Positions 26,920 to 34,986 of a DNA stretch of 41,541 bases are shown in pieces. Origin of the DNA: Hydrogenophaga sp. (GTDB lineage Bacteria > Pseudomonadota > Gammaproteobacteria > Burkholderiales > Burkholderiaceae_C); NCBI RefSeq assembly GCF_019264445.1, contig NZ_JAHVAB010000014.1:1-41541 (forward strand), read 5' to 3'. Each line of letters starts with the position of its first letter. Positions within the stretch are counted from its first letter, which is position 1. A program made the translations under genes and the position numbers. The notes beneath the pieces are model-generated. The model was not told the origin of the DNA, searched no databases, and was given only the letters and a program-made list of their open reading frames with translations.

Positions 26920-27291
26920 TCAGCGCAAATACCAGGGCAGCCGATCGCCCAGCACCCTTTGCAGCCAGCCGCCGGCGCGTTGCACGTCGGCCGGGTCGGG
27001 GGCTCCCATGGCGCGCAGCCGTTCTTCCACGCGCACCAGCCCCGCCTGGCGTGCCGCCTCCACCGGCGTGAGGCCGTCGAATTCGGAGTGCAGCACCGGG
27101 TTTGCACCGTGGTCGAGCAGCAGGTGGGCCGATGCTTCCTGGCGCGCGAGGATGCAGGCCACCAGCGGGGTCGACAGAAACTCCGGGTGCGCGTAGTTGA
27201 CGTCGACGTCGTTCTTGACGTGGTAACGCAGCAGCTCGATGTGGCCCTCGCACGCTGCGTGAAACAGTTCTTTCCAATCGCCACCGGACAT
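26920..27291 (-). CDS. Ankyrin-repeat protein
   Basis: A 123-residue cytoplasmic protein beginning at ATG 27291 (MSGGDWKELFHAAC) with AGGAG 8 bases upstream; a TTG two codons earlier lies too close to that site. About three ankyrin units are visible: ELFHAACEGHIELLRYHVKN, then TPLVACILARQEASAHLLLD with HGANPVL, then DGLTPVEAARQAGLVRVEER. Ankyrin repeats bind other proteins; the partner is unknown. No signal peptide is present. It lies 97 bases downstream of fliA on the same strand, so it may be read from the flhB-fliA transcript. Confidence 0.82.
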   Translation of the reverse strand: MSGGDWKELFHAACEGHIELLRYHVKNDVDVNYAHPEFLSTPLVACILARQEASAHLLLDHGANPVLHSEFDGLTPVEAARQAGLVRVEERLRAMGAPDPADVQRAGGWLQRVLGDRLPWYLR

Positions 27292-27352
27292 GCTCAACGC
27301 TCCTGGGTTGTGTGTCCGTATTTAACCCGCGCACCAGGGCGCATGCCACCCG

Positions 27353-27370
27353 ACCCGACTTCAGTCGGGT
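27353..27370 (-). terminator. Hairpin after fliA
   Basis: ACCCGAC-TTCA-GTCGGGT, a perfect 7-pair stem 18 bases beyond the fliA stop on the minus strand. No T-run follows, so it may be a weak or factor-dependent terminator before the ankyrin gene. Confidence 0.5.
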
Positions 27371-27388
27371 GTGCAGCGGGCCGCGGGA

Positions 27389-28105
27389 TCAGTGCGCGCG
27401 CAGCTTGGCGCGCAGGCGTGCAATCGACTGGCTGTGCAGCTGGCAGATGCGCGACTCGGTCACGCCCAGCACGGCGGCAATTTCCTTCAGGTTCATGTCG
27501 TGCTCGTAGTACATCGACATGATCTGCTGCTCGCGCTCGGGCAGCACCTTGATGGCGGCCACCAGCGCGGTGCGCATGCGGTGGTCCTGCAGCACGGCCG
27601 AGGGGTCGGCTTCGTGGTCGCCCATGTGGCGGTCCAGAAATCCGTCTTCGTCGTCGCCACTGCCGCTGATGTCTTCCAGGTACACCAGCTGCGTGCCGCG
27701 CACCTTGGCCAGCAGGTGCTGGTAGTCGGCCAGGCTCATGCCCATTTCGGCGGCGATTTCGCTTTCCTTGGGCACGCGGTGCAGCTTCTGCTGCAGGCGG
27801 TGCACGGCCTGCTCGATGTCTTTCTGGCTCTTGCGCGAACCGCGCGACATCCAGTCGCCTTCGCGCAGCTCGTCGATCATGGCGCCGCGAATGCGCTGGC
27901 TGGCAAAGGTCTCGAACTGCACCCCCTGGGTGGGCTCGAAGCGGGCGATGGCTTCGGTCAGGCCGATCATGCCGACCTGGATCAGGTCGTCGAGCTCCAC
28001 GCTGGGCGGCAGCTTGGCGATCATGTGGTGGGCCAGGCGGCGCACCAGCGGGCTGTATTTGCGCAACTGGTCGTCCCGGTTGAGGGTGCCTTTGGCGGTG
28101 TACAT
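27389..28105 (-). CDS. fliA: RNA polymerase sigma-28 factor FliA
   Basis: The sigma factor for late flagellar genes. The 238-residue protein matches the family (enteric 239). Region 2 has YSPLVRRLAHHMIAKLPPSV and LDDLIQVGMIGLTEAI. Region 3 contains RIRGAMIDELREGDWMSRGS. Region 4 has the helix-turn-helix MNLKEIAAVLGVTESRICQL (HSQSIARLRAKL). Its likely targets, carrying sigma-28 promoters, are visible before flgM, motA, fliC1 and fliC2. It starts 2 bases after the FlhG-position gene, at the end of the flhB operon. Confidence 0.98.
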   Translation of the reverse strand: MYTAKGTLNRDDQLRKYSPLVRRLAHHMIAKLPPSVELDDLIQVGMIGLTEAIARFEPTQGVQFETFASQRIRGAMIDELREGDWMSRGSRKSQKDIEQAVHRLQQKLHRVPKESEIAAEMGMSLADYQHLLAKVRGTQLVYLEDISGSGDDEDGFLDRHMGDHEADPSAVLQDHRMRTALVAAIKVLPEREQQIMSMYYEHDMNLKEIAAVLGVTESRICQLHSQSIARLRAKLRAH

Positions 28106-28107
28106 CT

Positions 28108-28908
28108 TCAGCTCCAGAGAGAGGGGGCCACAGCGGCCGCAGCGTGGCCGGTGTGCGAAGCAGCGGGCAGCAAGCCGTGGTAGCCGTGCGCGGGTGTCGG
28201 GCGGGGGCGTTCGATGGCGCTTTCCTGCACGCGCAGGGCCCAGGTGGCCACAGGCCAGCTGTCCAGCGAGAGCCCGAGGTGGCGCTGCGCCGTGTCGGCC
28301 ACGGTGTTGACCACCGTCTGCAGGGCAGCGGGTGCGGCAAACGACAGTGGCGCCAGCACCGGCGAGAGGCCCGCAGCGTGCAGCACCTTCACCGAGCCAT
28401 AGGCGTCGATGCTGGACTGCGGCTGTTCAATGACCGGCACCAGCGCGCGGGCACCCAGGCCCGGCAGCAGGCCGGCCAGCGAGAAGGCGGGCGCAAACAT
28501 CAGCACCACCACACCGGGTGCAAAGGGTGTGAGCAGGCGCGAGAGTGCCATGTGGGCACCGGCCACGTGGGCGGTTTCCTGCAGGGCCTGCAGGCCGGTG
28601 GCGCCGGGCATCACGAGCCAGTCGGTGCCGTCCAGGGGGCGCTCCAGGTGAACGATGGAGGGGTCTTGCAGCACGCGCATGAGGCCCAGGTGGGCGCCGT
28701 CGTGGCGGTGGCTGTGGCTGGATTCGTGGGCCGAGGCGTCCACGATGACCACCGCACGGCCAGCGGCGGTGAGGCTGGAGGCCAGCATGCACAGCCATTC
28801 GTAGGCGCGCGCAGGCTGGGACGGGCTGCACACCGGCATCAGCACGGCGCTGCCCGGGGGCACTTCGCCGCGCAAGCCGGCGGCCTGGTCGAAGCCGGGT
28901 TCAAACAT
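28108..28908 (-). CDS. FlhG-position protein with degenerate MinD-like fold
   Basis: A 266-residue protein whose start overlaps the flhF stop by 8 bases and which ends 2 bases before fliA, the usual place of flhG (fleN/ylxH), a MinD-like ATPase that limits flagellar number. The N-terminal pattern fits a MinD core: a beta-strand (SAVLMPVCSP), a helix (YEWLCMLASSLTAAG), then VVIVDAS where MinD proteins have the Walker A' Asp. However, the P-loop lysine signature GKGGVGKT is absent; the matching stretch reads CSPSQPARAYEW. The C-terminal 40 residues are His/Ala/Pro-rich. It is probably a nucleotide-free FlhG paralogue or a diverged regulator. Confidence 0.6.
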   Translation of the reverse strand: MFEPGFDQAAGLRGEVPPGSAVLMPVCSPSQPARAYEWLCMLASSLTAAGRAVVIVDASAHESSHSHRHDGAHLGLMRVLQDPSIVHLERPLDGTDWLVMPGATGLQALQETAHVAGAHMALSRLLTPFAPGVVVLMFAPAFSLAGLLPGLGARALVPVIEQPQSSIDAYGSVKVLHAAGLSPVLAPLSFAAPAALQTVVNTVADTAQRHLGLSLDSWPVATWALRVQESAIERPRPTPAHGYHGLLPAASHTGHAAAAVAPSLWS

Positions 28909-30451
28909 GCGAAGCCCCCAGATCGATGCCGCGGGTGGATGCCTGCGAGAAGAAGTAACCCATGTCGGTGGCGTGCGGGTCGTAGGCCGACTTGCCCTGC
29001 GTGCCCATGGAGAGGCGAACCAGTGCGGCGGCCTCGGCGTTCTGCCAGTCTTCGGGCACGCGCTGGCCGTTGGCCACTCCGCGCAGCACCACCTGGTGGC
29101 GAATGAGGGCGTCCAGTGCCGGGCCGAGCTTGACGGCTTCGTCCACCTTGGAGAGCACCACGCCGTGCAGCGAGCTGGCCTTGAACGAGGTCAGCACTTC
29201 GTCGAGCGTGTCGCCGTGCGAGCCGGCGTTGAGCACCAGGGTCTTCTTGACCTTGGGGATGTCGAGCACGTCGAGCATGTCCTGGATGCGCTGGTCGCGC
29301 TGGCCCAGGCCGGCGGTGTCGATGATCACCAGGCGCTTGTTGCCCAGCAGGTTGAGCAGGTCCTTGAGCGCGGCGCGGTCGTGCGCCAGATGGGCCACCA
29401 CACCGAGCATGCGGCCAAAGGCGCGCAGCTGCTCGAAGCCGGAGACGCGGTAGGTGTCCAGCGTGATCAGGCCCACGCTGCCCGCGCCGTACTGCTTGAC
29501 GCACTGGGCGGCGAGCTTGGCGGCGGTGGTGGTCTTGCCCACACCGGTGGCACCCACGAGCGACACCACACCACCTTCGTCGCACAGGCTGGCACCGGGC
29601 GCGGCCACCTTCAGGTTGCGGGTGATCACGTCCATGAGCCAGCGCACGGCTTCGGCGGCACCGGCTTCGGTCGGCACGCGCTCGAGCACGGCGCGCGACA
29701 TGGCGGGCGAGTAGCCGGCCCGGATCATCTTGAGCATCAGGTTGGACTGGATCGGGTTCTGCTTGGACGAACCGAGCCAGGCCAGCGTGTTGAAGCGCTC
29801 TTCGATCATGTCCTTGAGCGCGGAGAGTTCCACCGCCATGCGGCTGTCGCCCTGGCTGGGGAAGCGCGTGGCGGGCTGCGAGTCTTCCCAGGCCGGCTCG
29901 GCCGAGCGGGTGCGGATGGGAGCGGGCTGGCGCGCCACGATGGGCTCGGGCTGGTTGAAGCGCTGCACCGGCACGGCAATGGGTTCGGGCTGCGGCATGA
30001 ACTGGGGTGCAGCGGCCTGAAGCGGTGCGCGGCGCGGCTCGACGGCCGGCTCTGCAGCGGGTGCTGAAACGGACGCAGCGGGCGTGCCGTGCAGGGCTTC
30101 GCGGCGCTTGCGCAGCATGCGTTCGCGCACATAGTCCTGGAAGGACAGCGTGCTCATGGCCAGCGTCTCGGTGTCGCTCTGCACCGACTGCGGCGCAGCC
30201 ATCGAGACCGCAGGCTTGCTGGCGCGGGCCGGTGCGGCTTCGAGGCGCTGCGGGGCGCGTTCTGCAGCGGCGACGACAGGTGCTGCGGCGTGCTCGGCCA
30301 GCGAGGCCAGGCTCTCCTCGGCAGCGACCGTCACTTCAAAACCCTCACCGGTGGACCGGGTGGAGAGGATCACGGCACTGTCGCCAAAGGTCCTGCGCGC
30401 CTTGTTCATGGCTTCGCGCGAGGTCGGGGCGGTGAAACGCTGGATGTTCAT
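28901..30451 (-). CDS. flhF: Flagellar placement GTPase FlhF
   Basis: An SRP-type GTPase that marks the site of flagellar assembly, usually the pole. The 516-residue protein has the N-terminal B domain (MNIQRFTAPTSREAMNKARR), a long Ala/Pro-rich linker (about residues 55-200), an N domain, and a G domain with P-loop GATGVGKTTTAAKLAAQ at residues 300-316, DTAG at 378-381 and SKVDE at 434-438. All GTPase motifs look intact. Its ATG overlaps the flhA TGA by 4 bases, implying coupled translation. Confidence 0.97.
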   Translation of the reverse strand: MNIQRFTAPTSREAMNKARRTFGDSAVILSTRSTGEGFEVTVAAEESLASLAEHAAAPVVAAAERAPQRLEAAPARASKPAVSMAAPQSVQSDTETLAMSTLSFQDYVRERMLRKRREALHGTPAASVSAPAAEPAVEPRRAPLQAAAPQFMPQPEPIAVPVQRFNQPEPIVARQPAPIRTRSAEPAWEDSQPATRFPSQGDSRMAVELSALKDMIEERFNTLAWLGSSKQNPIQSNLMLKMIRAGYSPAMSRAVLERVPTEAGAAEAVRWLMDVITRNLKVAAPGASLCDEGGVVSLVGATGVGKTTTAAKLAAQCVKQYGAGSVGLITLDTYRVSGFEQLRAFGRMLGVVAHLAHDRAALKDLLNLLGNKRLVIIDTAGLGQRDQRIQDMLDVLDIPKVKKTLVLNAGSHGDTLDEVLTSFKASSLHGVVLSKVDEAVKLGPALDALIRHQVVLRGVANGQRVPEDWQNAEAAALVRLSMGTQGKSAYDPHATDMGYFFSQASTRGIDLGASHV

Positions 30452-32523
30452 GCTGCAAGTTCTCCAAGGATCGGGCCGATGCGGATCAGGTGGGTTTCAG
30501 GAATTTCGCTGTGGGCCAGCACCTGCAGACGCGGCGCGGCGCGGCGCAGCAGGCGGGACATGGCATTGCGAATGGCGTCGGGCACGAGCAGGCAGGCGGG
30601 CACGCCTTTTTCTTCCTGCTTGTTGGCGATGTCGGTGGCGGACTTGCTCAGCATCTCGGCCACACCGGGGTCCAGCGCGCCGTTGGCAGCGCCGCTGAGG
30701 GCCTGCATCAGCAGGCGCTCCAGGCCGGGTTCGATGGCGATCACTTCCAGCTCTTTCACCGGGCCGTAGATCTGCTGAACGATGGCCGGCGAAAGCGCCA
30801 TGCGCACGCGGCGCGCCAGCTCGGTCGGGTCGGTGGTGTGGGGGGCGTGCTCGGCCAGCGCTTCGATGATGGTGCGGATGTCGCGCACATGCACAGACTC
30901 TTCCAGCAGCAGCTGGAGAACTTTCTGGAAGGTGGCGACAGAAACCATTTTGGGCACGACTTCTTCGATCAATTTGGGGGCCAGGCGGGTGACGTGTTCA
31001 ACCAGGTCCTGGGTCTCCGTCCGGCTCAGCAACTTGGCGGCCTGGACTTGCATCAAGTGTGAAAGATGCGTCGCCAGCACAGTCTCGGAATCAACCACCG
31101 TAAAACCGGCCATTTGCGCGTTCTCACGTTGCTTCTCTTCGATCCAGTGCGCGGGCAGGCCAAAAGCGGGGTCGGTGGTGGGCGTGCCGATCAGCGGGGT
31201 GCCGATGCCACCGGGGTCGATGGCCAGGAACATGCCGGGGAACACCTCGCCCTCGCCCACCACCACGCCGCGCAGGGTGATGCGGTAGGCGCTGGGGCGC
31301 AGCTCGAGGTTGTCGCGCACGTGCACGGCCGGTGGCAAAAAGCCCACCTCCTGCGCAAACTTCTTGCGCACGCCCTTGATGCGGGTGAGCAGGTCGCCCT
31401 GGCGGGTCTTGTCGACCATGGCAATCAGGCGGTAACCCAGCTCCAGGCCCAGCAGGTCGACCGGCTGCAGGTCGTCCCAGGTGGCTTCGCCGTCGCTTTG
31501 CACGGCGGGTGCCGGTGCTTCGGGCGCAGGTTTGCTCTGCTCGCGCGCCAGCCAGTACGCCAGGCCGCCCGTGAGGGCCGCAAAGCTCAGGAACACGGCG
31601 TGCGGCATGCCCGGCACGATGCCCAGCATGAACAGCACGGCGGCGGTGATCCCCATGACCTTGGGCGAGAGGAACATCTGCTCCATCACCTGCGCGCCGA
31701 GGTCTTCGTCCTTGCCCACGCGCGAGACCACCATGGCCGCGGCCACCGAGATCAGCAGGCCGGGAATCTGCGCCACGAGCGCGTCACCCACGGCCAGCAG
31801 GATGTAGTTGTCGGCGGCCTGGCCGGCGGAGAGGCCGTGCTGCAGCACGCCGATGATGAAGCCGCCGATGATGTTGATGAACAGGATCAGGATGCCGGCG
31901 ATGGCGTCGCCGCGCACGAACTTGGAGGCACCGTCCATGGAGCCGAAGAACTCGGCCTCTTCGCCCACTTCGCGGCGGCGGCGCTTGGCCTCTTTCTCGT
32001 CGATCAGGCCGGCGTTGAGGTCGGCGTCGATGGCCATCTGCTTGCCGGGCATGGCGTCCAGGGTGAAGCGCGCGCTCACCTCGGCAATGCGCTCCGAGCC
32101 CTTGGTGATCACCACGAAGTTGATCACCACCAGGATGGCGAACACGATGAAACCGACCGCGAAGTTGCCGCCAATCAGGAAGTGGCCAAAGGCCTCGATC
32201 ACCGCGCCGGCCGCGCCCGGGCCGGTGTGGCCTTCGAGCAGCACCACGCGGGTGGAGGCCACGTTGAGCGAGAGGCGCAGCAGCGTGGTGAGCAGCAGCA
32301 CGGTGGGGAACACCGAGAAGTCCAGCGGGCGCTTCATGTACGCCGCCACCATCATCACCACCAGCGCGAGCGCGATGTTGAGCGTGAAGAAGGTGTCGAG
32401 CATCCACGGTGGCAGCGGCAGCACCATCATCGACAACACGGTGATGACCAGCATCGGTGCGGCCAGACCGCCGGCCCAGCTGGCGTTGCGGTTCATCCAT
32501 TGCTGCAGCGCTTGCAGATTCAT
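30448..32523 (-). CDS. flhA: Flagellar export gate protein FlhA
   Basis: The major export-gate component of the flagellar type III apparatus. The 691-residue length equals the family (enteric 692). Residues about 20-320 carry eight membrane segments and the conserved cytoplasmic FHIPEP region (RIAEVSARFTLDAMPGKQMA, IDADLNAGLIDEKEAK). The C-terminal cytosolic domain (about 345-691) receives chaperone-substrate complexes and includes DPGGIGTPLIGTPTTDPAFG and LSRTETQDLVEHV. Four-base overlaps with both flhB and flhF show a tightly coupled operon. Confidence 0.99.
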   Translation of the reverse strand: MNLQALQQWMNRNASWAGGLAAPMLVITVLSMMVLPLPPWMLDTFFTLNIALALVVMMVAAYMKRPLDFSVFPTVLLLTTLLRLSLNVASTRVVLLEGHTGPGAAGAVIEAFGHFLIGGNFAVGFIVFAILVVINFVVITKGSERIAEVSARFTLDAMPGKQMAIDADLNAGLIDEKEAKRRRREVGEEAEFFGSMDGASKFVRGDAIAGILILFINIIGGFIIGVLQHGLSAGQAADNYILLAVGDALVAQIPGLLISVAAAMVVSRVGKDEDLGAQVMEQMFLSPKVMGITAAVLFMLGIVPGMPHAVFLSFAALTGGLAYWLAREQSKPAPEAPAPAVQSDGEATWDDLQPVDLLGLELGYRLIAMVDKTRQGDLLTRIKGVRKKFAQEVGFLPPAVHVRDNLELRPSAYRITLRGVVVGEGEVFPGMFLAIDPGGIGTPLIGTPTTDPAFGLPAHWIEEKQRENAQMAGFTVVDSETVLATHLSHLMQVQAAKLLSRTETQDLVEHVTRLAPKLIEEVVPKMVSVATFQKVLQLLLEESVHVRDIRTIIEALAEHAPHTTDPTELARRVRMALSPAIVQQIYGPVKELEVIAIEPGLERLLMQALSGAANGALDPGVAEMLSKSATDIANKQEEKGVPACLLVPDAIRNAMSRLLRRAAPRLQVLAHSEIPETHLIRIGPILGELAA

Positions 32524-33677
32524 ACGGCGGCCTCCGGAGCGGATTTCTTGAAGTGCGGATCGAGTTCGGGCGGCACCATGGGCACGGGCTGCTCAGCGGG
32601 CATCACGCCCTGCCCCTTCATGGCGGCCTTGATCTGGTAGACGTAAGCCAGCACCTGGGCCACGGCGGTGTAGAGGGCCGAGGGGATCTCGTCGTCGATC
32701 TCGGCGTGGGCATACAGCGCACGCGCCAGCATGGGCGACTGCAGCACCGGCACGTTGTGCGCCTTGGCCACGTCGCGGATCTTCATGGCCAGCAGGTCGG
32801 CGCCCTTGGCGATCACGCGGGGTGCGGCCATGGAGGCGTCGTCGTAGCGGATGGCCACGGCATAGTGGGTCGGGTTCATCACCACGAGGTCGGCCTTGGG
32901 CACGGCGCCCACGCTGTTGCGCTGGGCCATTTCGCGCTGGCGCTGGCGGCGCTGGCCCTTCACATGGGGGTCGCCTTCGGCTTCCTTGTGTTCCTGCTTC
33001 ACCTCCTGGTGCGACATGCGCATGCGCTGCGCGTGCAGGAATCGCTGCGCCGGAAAATCGATGATGGCCACCACCGTGACCACGAGCAGAAGCAGGCCCA
33101 CGCCGACCATGAGCCAGTGGCCGAGCTGGCCCAGCCCGGACTCCAGCGGCTGCATCACCAGCGTGCCGAAGGGCTCGACGTGTGAGCGGATGAACTGCCA
33201 CGCCACCAGGCCAATGACCACGCTGATGAAGGCCAGCTTGGCGGTGTCGAAGAGTTGCTGCTTGCTGAACAGGCGGCCAATGCCCTTGAGCGGGTTGATG
33301 CGGCCGATGTCGGGCATGAGCGGCTTGGTGCTGAGGGCCCAGCTGCCCGAGACGAAGGCGGTGAGCAGCACGATGGCCAGCACGGCCACGCCCAGCGGCA
33401 GGTAGAGCATGAGGCCCTGCGCGAAGCCGTCCACCAGGCGCTCGGTGGCCATTTCGGGCTTTTGCAGGGACTGGTGGTCAAAGCGCAGCTGGCCTTGCAG
33501 GGCGCTGCGCAGTTTCTCGAAGCCCACGGGGGCCAGCGCCACCAGCACCAGGGCGCCGCCGCCGAGCACGGCGAGGTTGGAGAGGTCTCTGGAACGCGGC
33601 ACCTGGCCGTCTTCGCGCGCCTTCTTCAGGCGGTGCGCGGTGGCGGGTAGGTTCTTGTCCTGGCTGGATGATTCCAT
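32520..33677 (-). CDS. flhB: Flagellar export switch protein FlhB
   Basis: An export-gate subunit that switches secretion from hook to filament substrates after self-cleavage. The 385-residue protein has four membrane segments in residues about 35-215 and the autocleavage motif NPTH at 268-271 (cleavage between Asn and Pro). The flexible C-terminal tail is rich in Pro and Ala. The start MESSSQDKNLPATAHRLKKA (REDGQVPRS) is typical. It is first in the flhB-flhA-flhF-(flhG)-fliA run, 234 bases after cheZ. Confidence 0.98.
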   Translation of the reverse strand: MESSSQDKNLPATAHRLKKAREDGQVPRSRDLSNLAVLGGGALVLVALAPVGFEKLRSALQGQLRFDHQSLQKPEMATERLVDGFAQGLMLYLPLGVAVLAIVLLTAFVSGSWALSTKPLMPDIGRINPLKGIGRLFSKQQLFDTAKLAFISVVIGLVAWQFIRSHVEPFGTLVMQPLESGLGQLGHWLMVGVGLLLLVVTVVAIIDFPAQRFLHAQRMRMSHQEVKQEHKEAEGDPHVKGQRRQRQREMAQRNSVGAVPKADLVVMNPTHYAVAIRYDDASMAAPRVIAKGADLLAMKIRDVAKAHNVPVLQSPMLARALYAHAEIDDEIPSALYTAVAQVLAYVYQIKAAMKGQGVMPAEQPVPMVPPELDPHFKKSAPEAAV

Positions 33678-33911
33678 GGTGCGGGTTCACTCGATCGGTG
33701 CATCCGATTCTGGAATCCGCAGGGAAAAACTAAAGGGCGATAAGACGCGGGGAAGGGGCGCTTTTCTGGCGTGCGGTTTGCGGGGGCGCGGGGACGCCGG
33801 GCGCTCTGCTCCGCGGGTGTCCCCCGGCGGCTGGTGCCGCCTCCTCCGTCTATCCCGCTGCGCAGAACGCCCGGCCTCCCCGAGCCGGTGCGTTGCGGGT
33901 GCGCTGGCGGC
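33678..33911. promoter_or_regulatory. Gap between cheZ and flhB
   Basis: A 234-base non-coding stretch that should hold the class II promoter of the flhB operon (minus strand). A perfect hairpin GGCGGC-TGGT-GCCGCC at 33826-33841, with a run of C beside it, may end the cheZ transcript. At 33731-33744 TAAAGGGCGATAAG joins sigma-28-like halves without the needed spacer. No clear promoter or gene was seen. Confidence 0.45.
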
Positions 33912-34538
33912 TTAAAAGCCCAAGCTTGCCAACAGATCGTCAACCTGTTTCTGGTCGCTCACCACGTCGGTGCGGCCTTCGGGGTTGACGACCGGGCCGC
34001 TGAGCGCTGGCATGTCCACCAGCGCGTGGTCCTGGCCAGGCTGGCCTGCGGGTGCGGACTGCAGCAACAGGCTCAGCAGCTGTTCTTCTATCGTGCCGGC
34101 GAGCTGCACCACGCGGCCGATCACCTGGCCGGTGAGGTCGTGGAAGTCCTGCGCCATCATGATGTCGGTCAGGCGTGCGTCGGACTTCTCGCTGAGGTCG
34201 ACGATGTCCTTCGACCACTCCAGCAGCTCCGGCATGGCGCGCGCCAGGCCCGGCACGCGGGCGATGGTGTCGGCCAGCTGGCGGCCGCGCTCGGCGATCT
34301 TCGCCTGCTCGGCCTTGCCTTCGTCCACATGGTTGAGCACCTTTTCAGCGGCTTCGCCCGTCAGGCGTGCGATGTAGGACAGGCGGCTCTGCGCGTCGGG
34401 CAGCTGCTCGACCGTGCCCTTGAGTTTGTCGGTGTAGCCCAGCTCCTTGAGCGCGTCGTGCAGCTGGCGCGTGATGGCGCCGAGCTGACGAAACATGTCC
34501 GGACTGCCAGAGACTGCGTCTTCTTTTTGTGCGTTCAT
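33912..34538 (-). CDS. cheZ: CheY-phosphate phosphatase CheZ
   Basis: Removes phosphate from CheY-P to end tumbling or reversal signals. The 208-residue protein is mostly two long helices (about residues 15-165) with the catalytic signature MMAQDFHDLTGQVIGRVVQL at about 127-146. After a Pro/Gly-rich linker it ends in the CheY-binding helix QVDDLLASLGF. Catalytic and docking parts are both intact. It lies 13 bases after cheY. Confidence 0.98.
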   Translation of the reverse strand: MNAQKEDAVSGSPDMFRQLGAITRQLHDALKELGYTDKLKGTVEQLPDAQSRLSYIARLTGEAAEKVLNHVDEGKAEQAKIAERGRQLADTIARVPGLARAMPELLEWSKDIVDLSEKSDARLTDIMMAQDFHDLTGQVIGRVVQLAGTIEEQLLSLLLQSAPAGQPGQDHALVDMPALSGPVVNPEGRTDVVSDQKQVDDLLASLGF

Positions 34539-34551
34539 GGTGCGCGCTCCC

Positions 34552-34938
34552 TTAGATGCCGAGCTTCTTGAAGATGTTGGCCAGCTTCTCTTCCAGCGTG
34601 GCCTTCGTGAAGGGTTTGACGATGTAACCCGCTGCGCCGTTTTGTGCGGCCATCACGATGTCTTCCTTGCGCGCTTCGGCGGTCACCATCAGCACCGGCA
34701 GGTGCTTGAGCTTCTCGTCCTTCTTGATCTCGGCCAGCAGCTCGAAGCCGTTCATGTTGGGCATGTTGATGTCCGACACCACGAAGTTGAACGCACCGTT
34801 GCGCAGCTTGGCCAGCGCGGCCACGCCGTCCTCGGCCTCGTCGGCGTCGGCATGCCCGATCTCCTTGAGCAGGTTGCGCACGATGCGGCGCATGGTGGAG
34901 AAGTCGTCAACGATCAGGAATTTCATCGGGGTGGACAT
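34552..34938 (-). CDS. cheY: Chemotaxis response regulator CheY
   Basis: A single receiver domain that, once phosphorylated by CheA, binds the motor switch. It has 128 residues with acidic pair D11-D12, phosphorylation site D56 ([12 protein letters not shown]), T86 and K108 (YIVKPF). All five functional residues are in place. The start ATG 34938 has GGAGG 6 bases upstream; a second ATG four codons later matches the enteric start more closely. Together with cheZ it follows the stator genes. Confidence 0.98.
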   Translation of the reverse strand: MSTPMKFLIVDDFSTMRRIVRNLLKEIGHADADEAEDGVAALAKLRNGAFNFVVSDINMPNMNGFELLAEIKKDEKLKHLPVLMVTAEARKEDIVMAAQNGAAGYIVKPFTKATLEEKLANIFKKLGI

Positions 34939-34986
34939 GAAAGCCTCCGTGGGAGGAAAAGATCAAGGGAAAGGAGTGGGCTGCAC

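Noticed and set aside
31066..32640. 524-codon plus-strand frame opposite flhA
   Set aside because: Antisense shadow of a highly conserved gene, with no start signal or recognisable domain.
33731..33744. TAAAGGGCGATAAG, resembling the two halves of a sigma-28 promoter
   Set aside because: The halves are adjacent without the 11-base spacer and point away from flhB, so it cannot act as a normal promoter.
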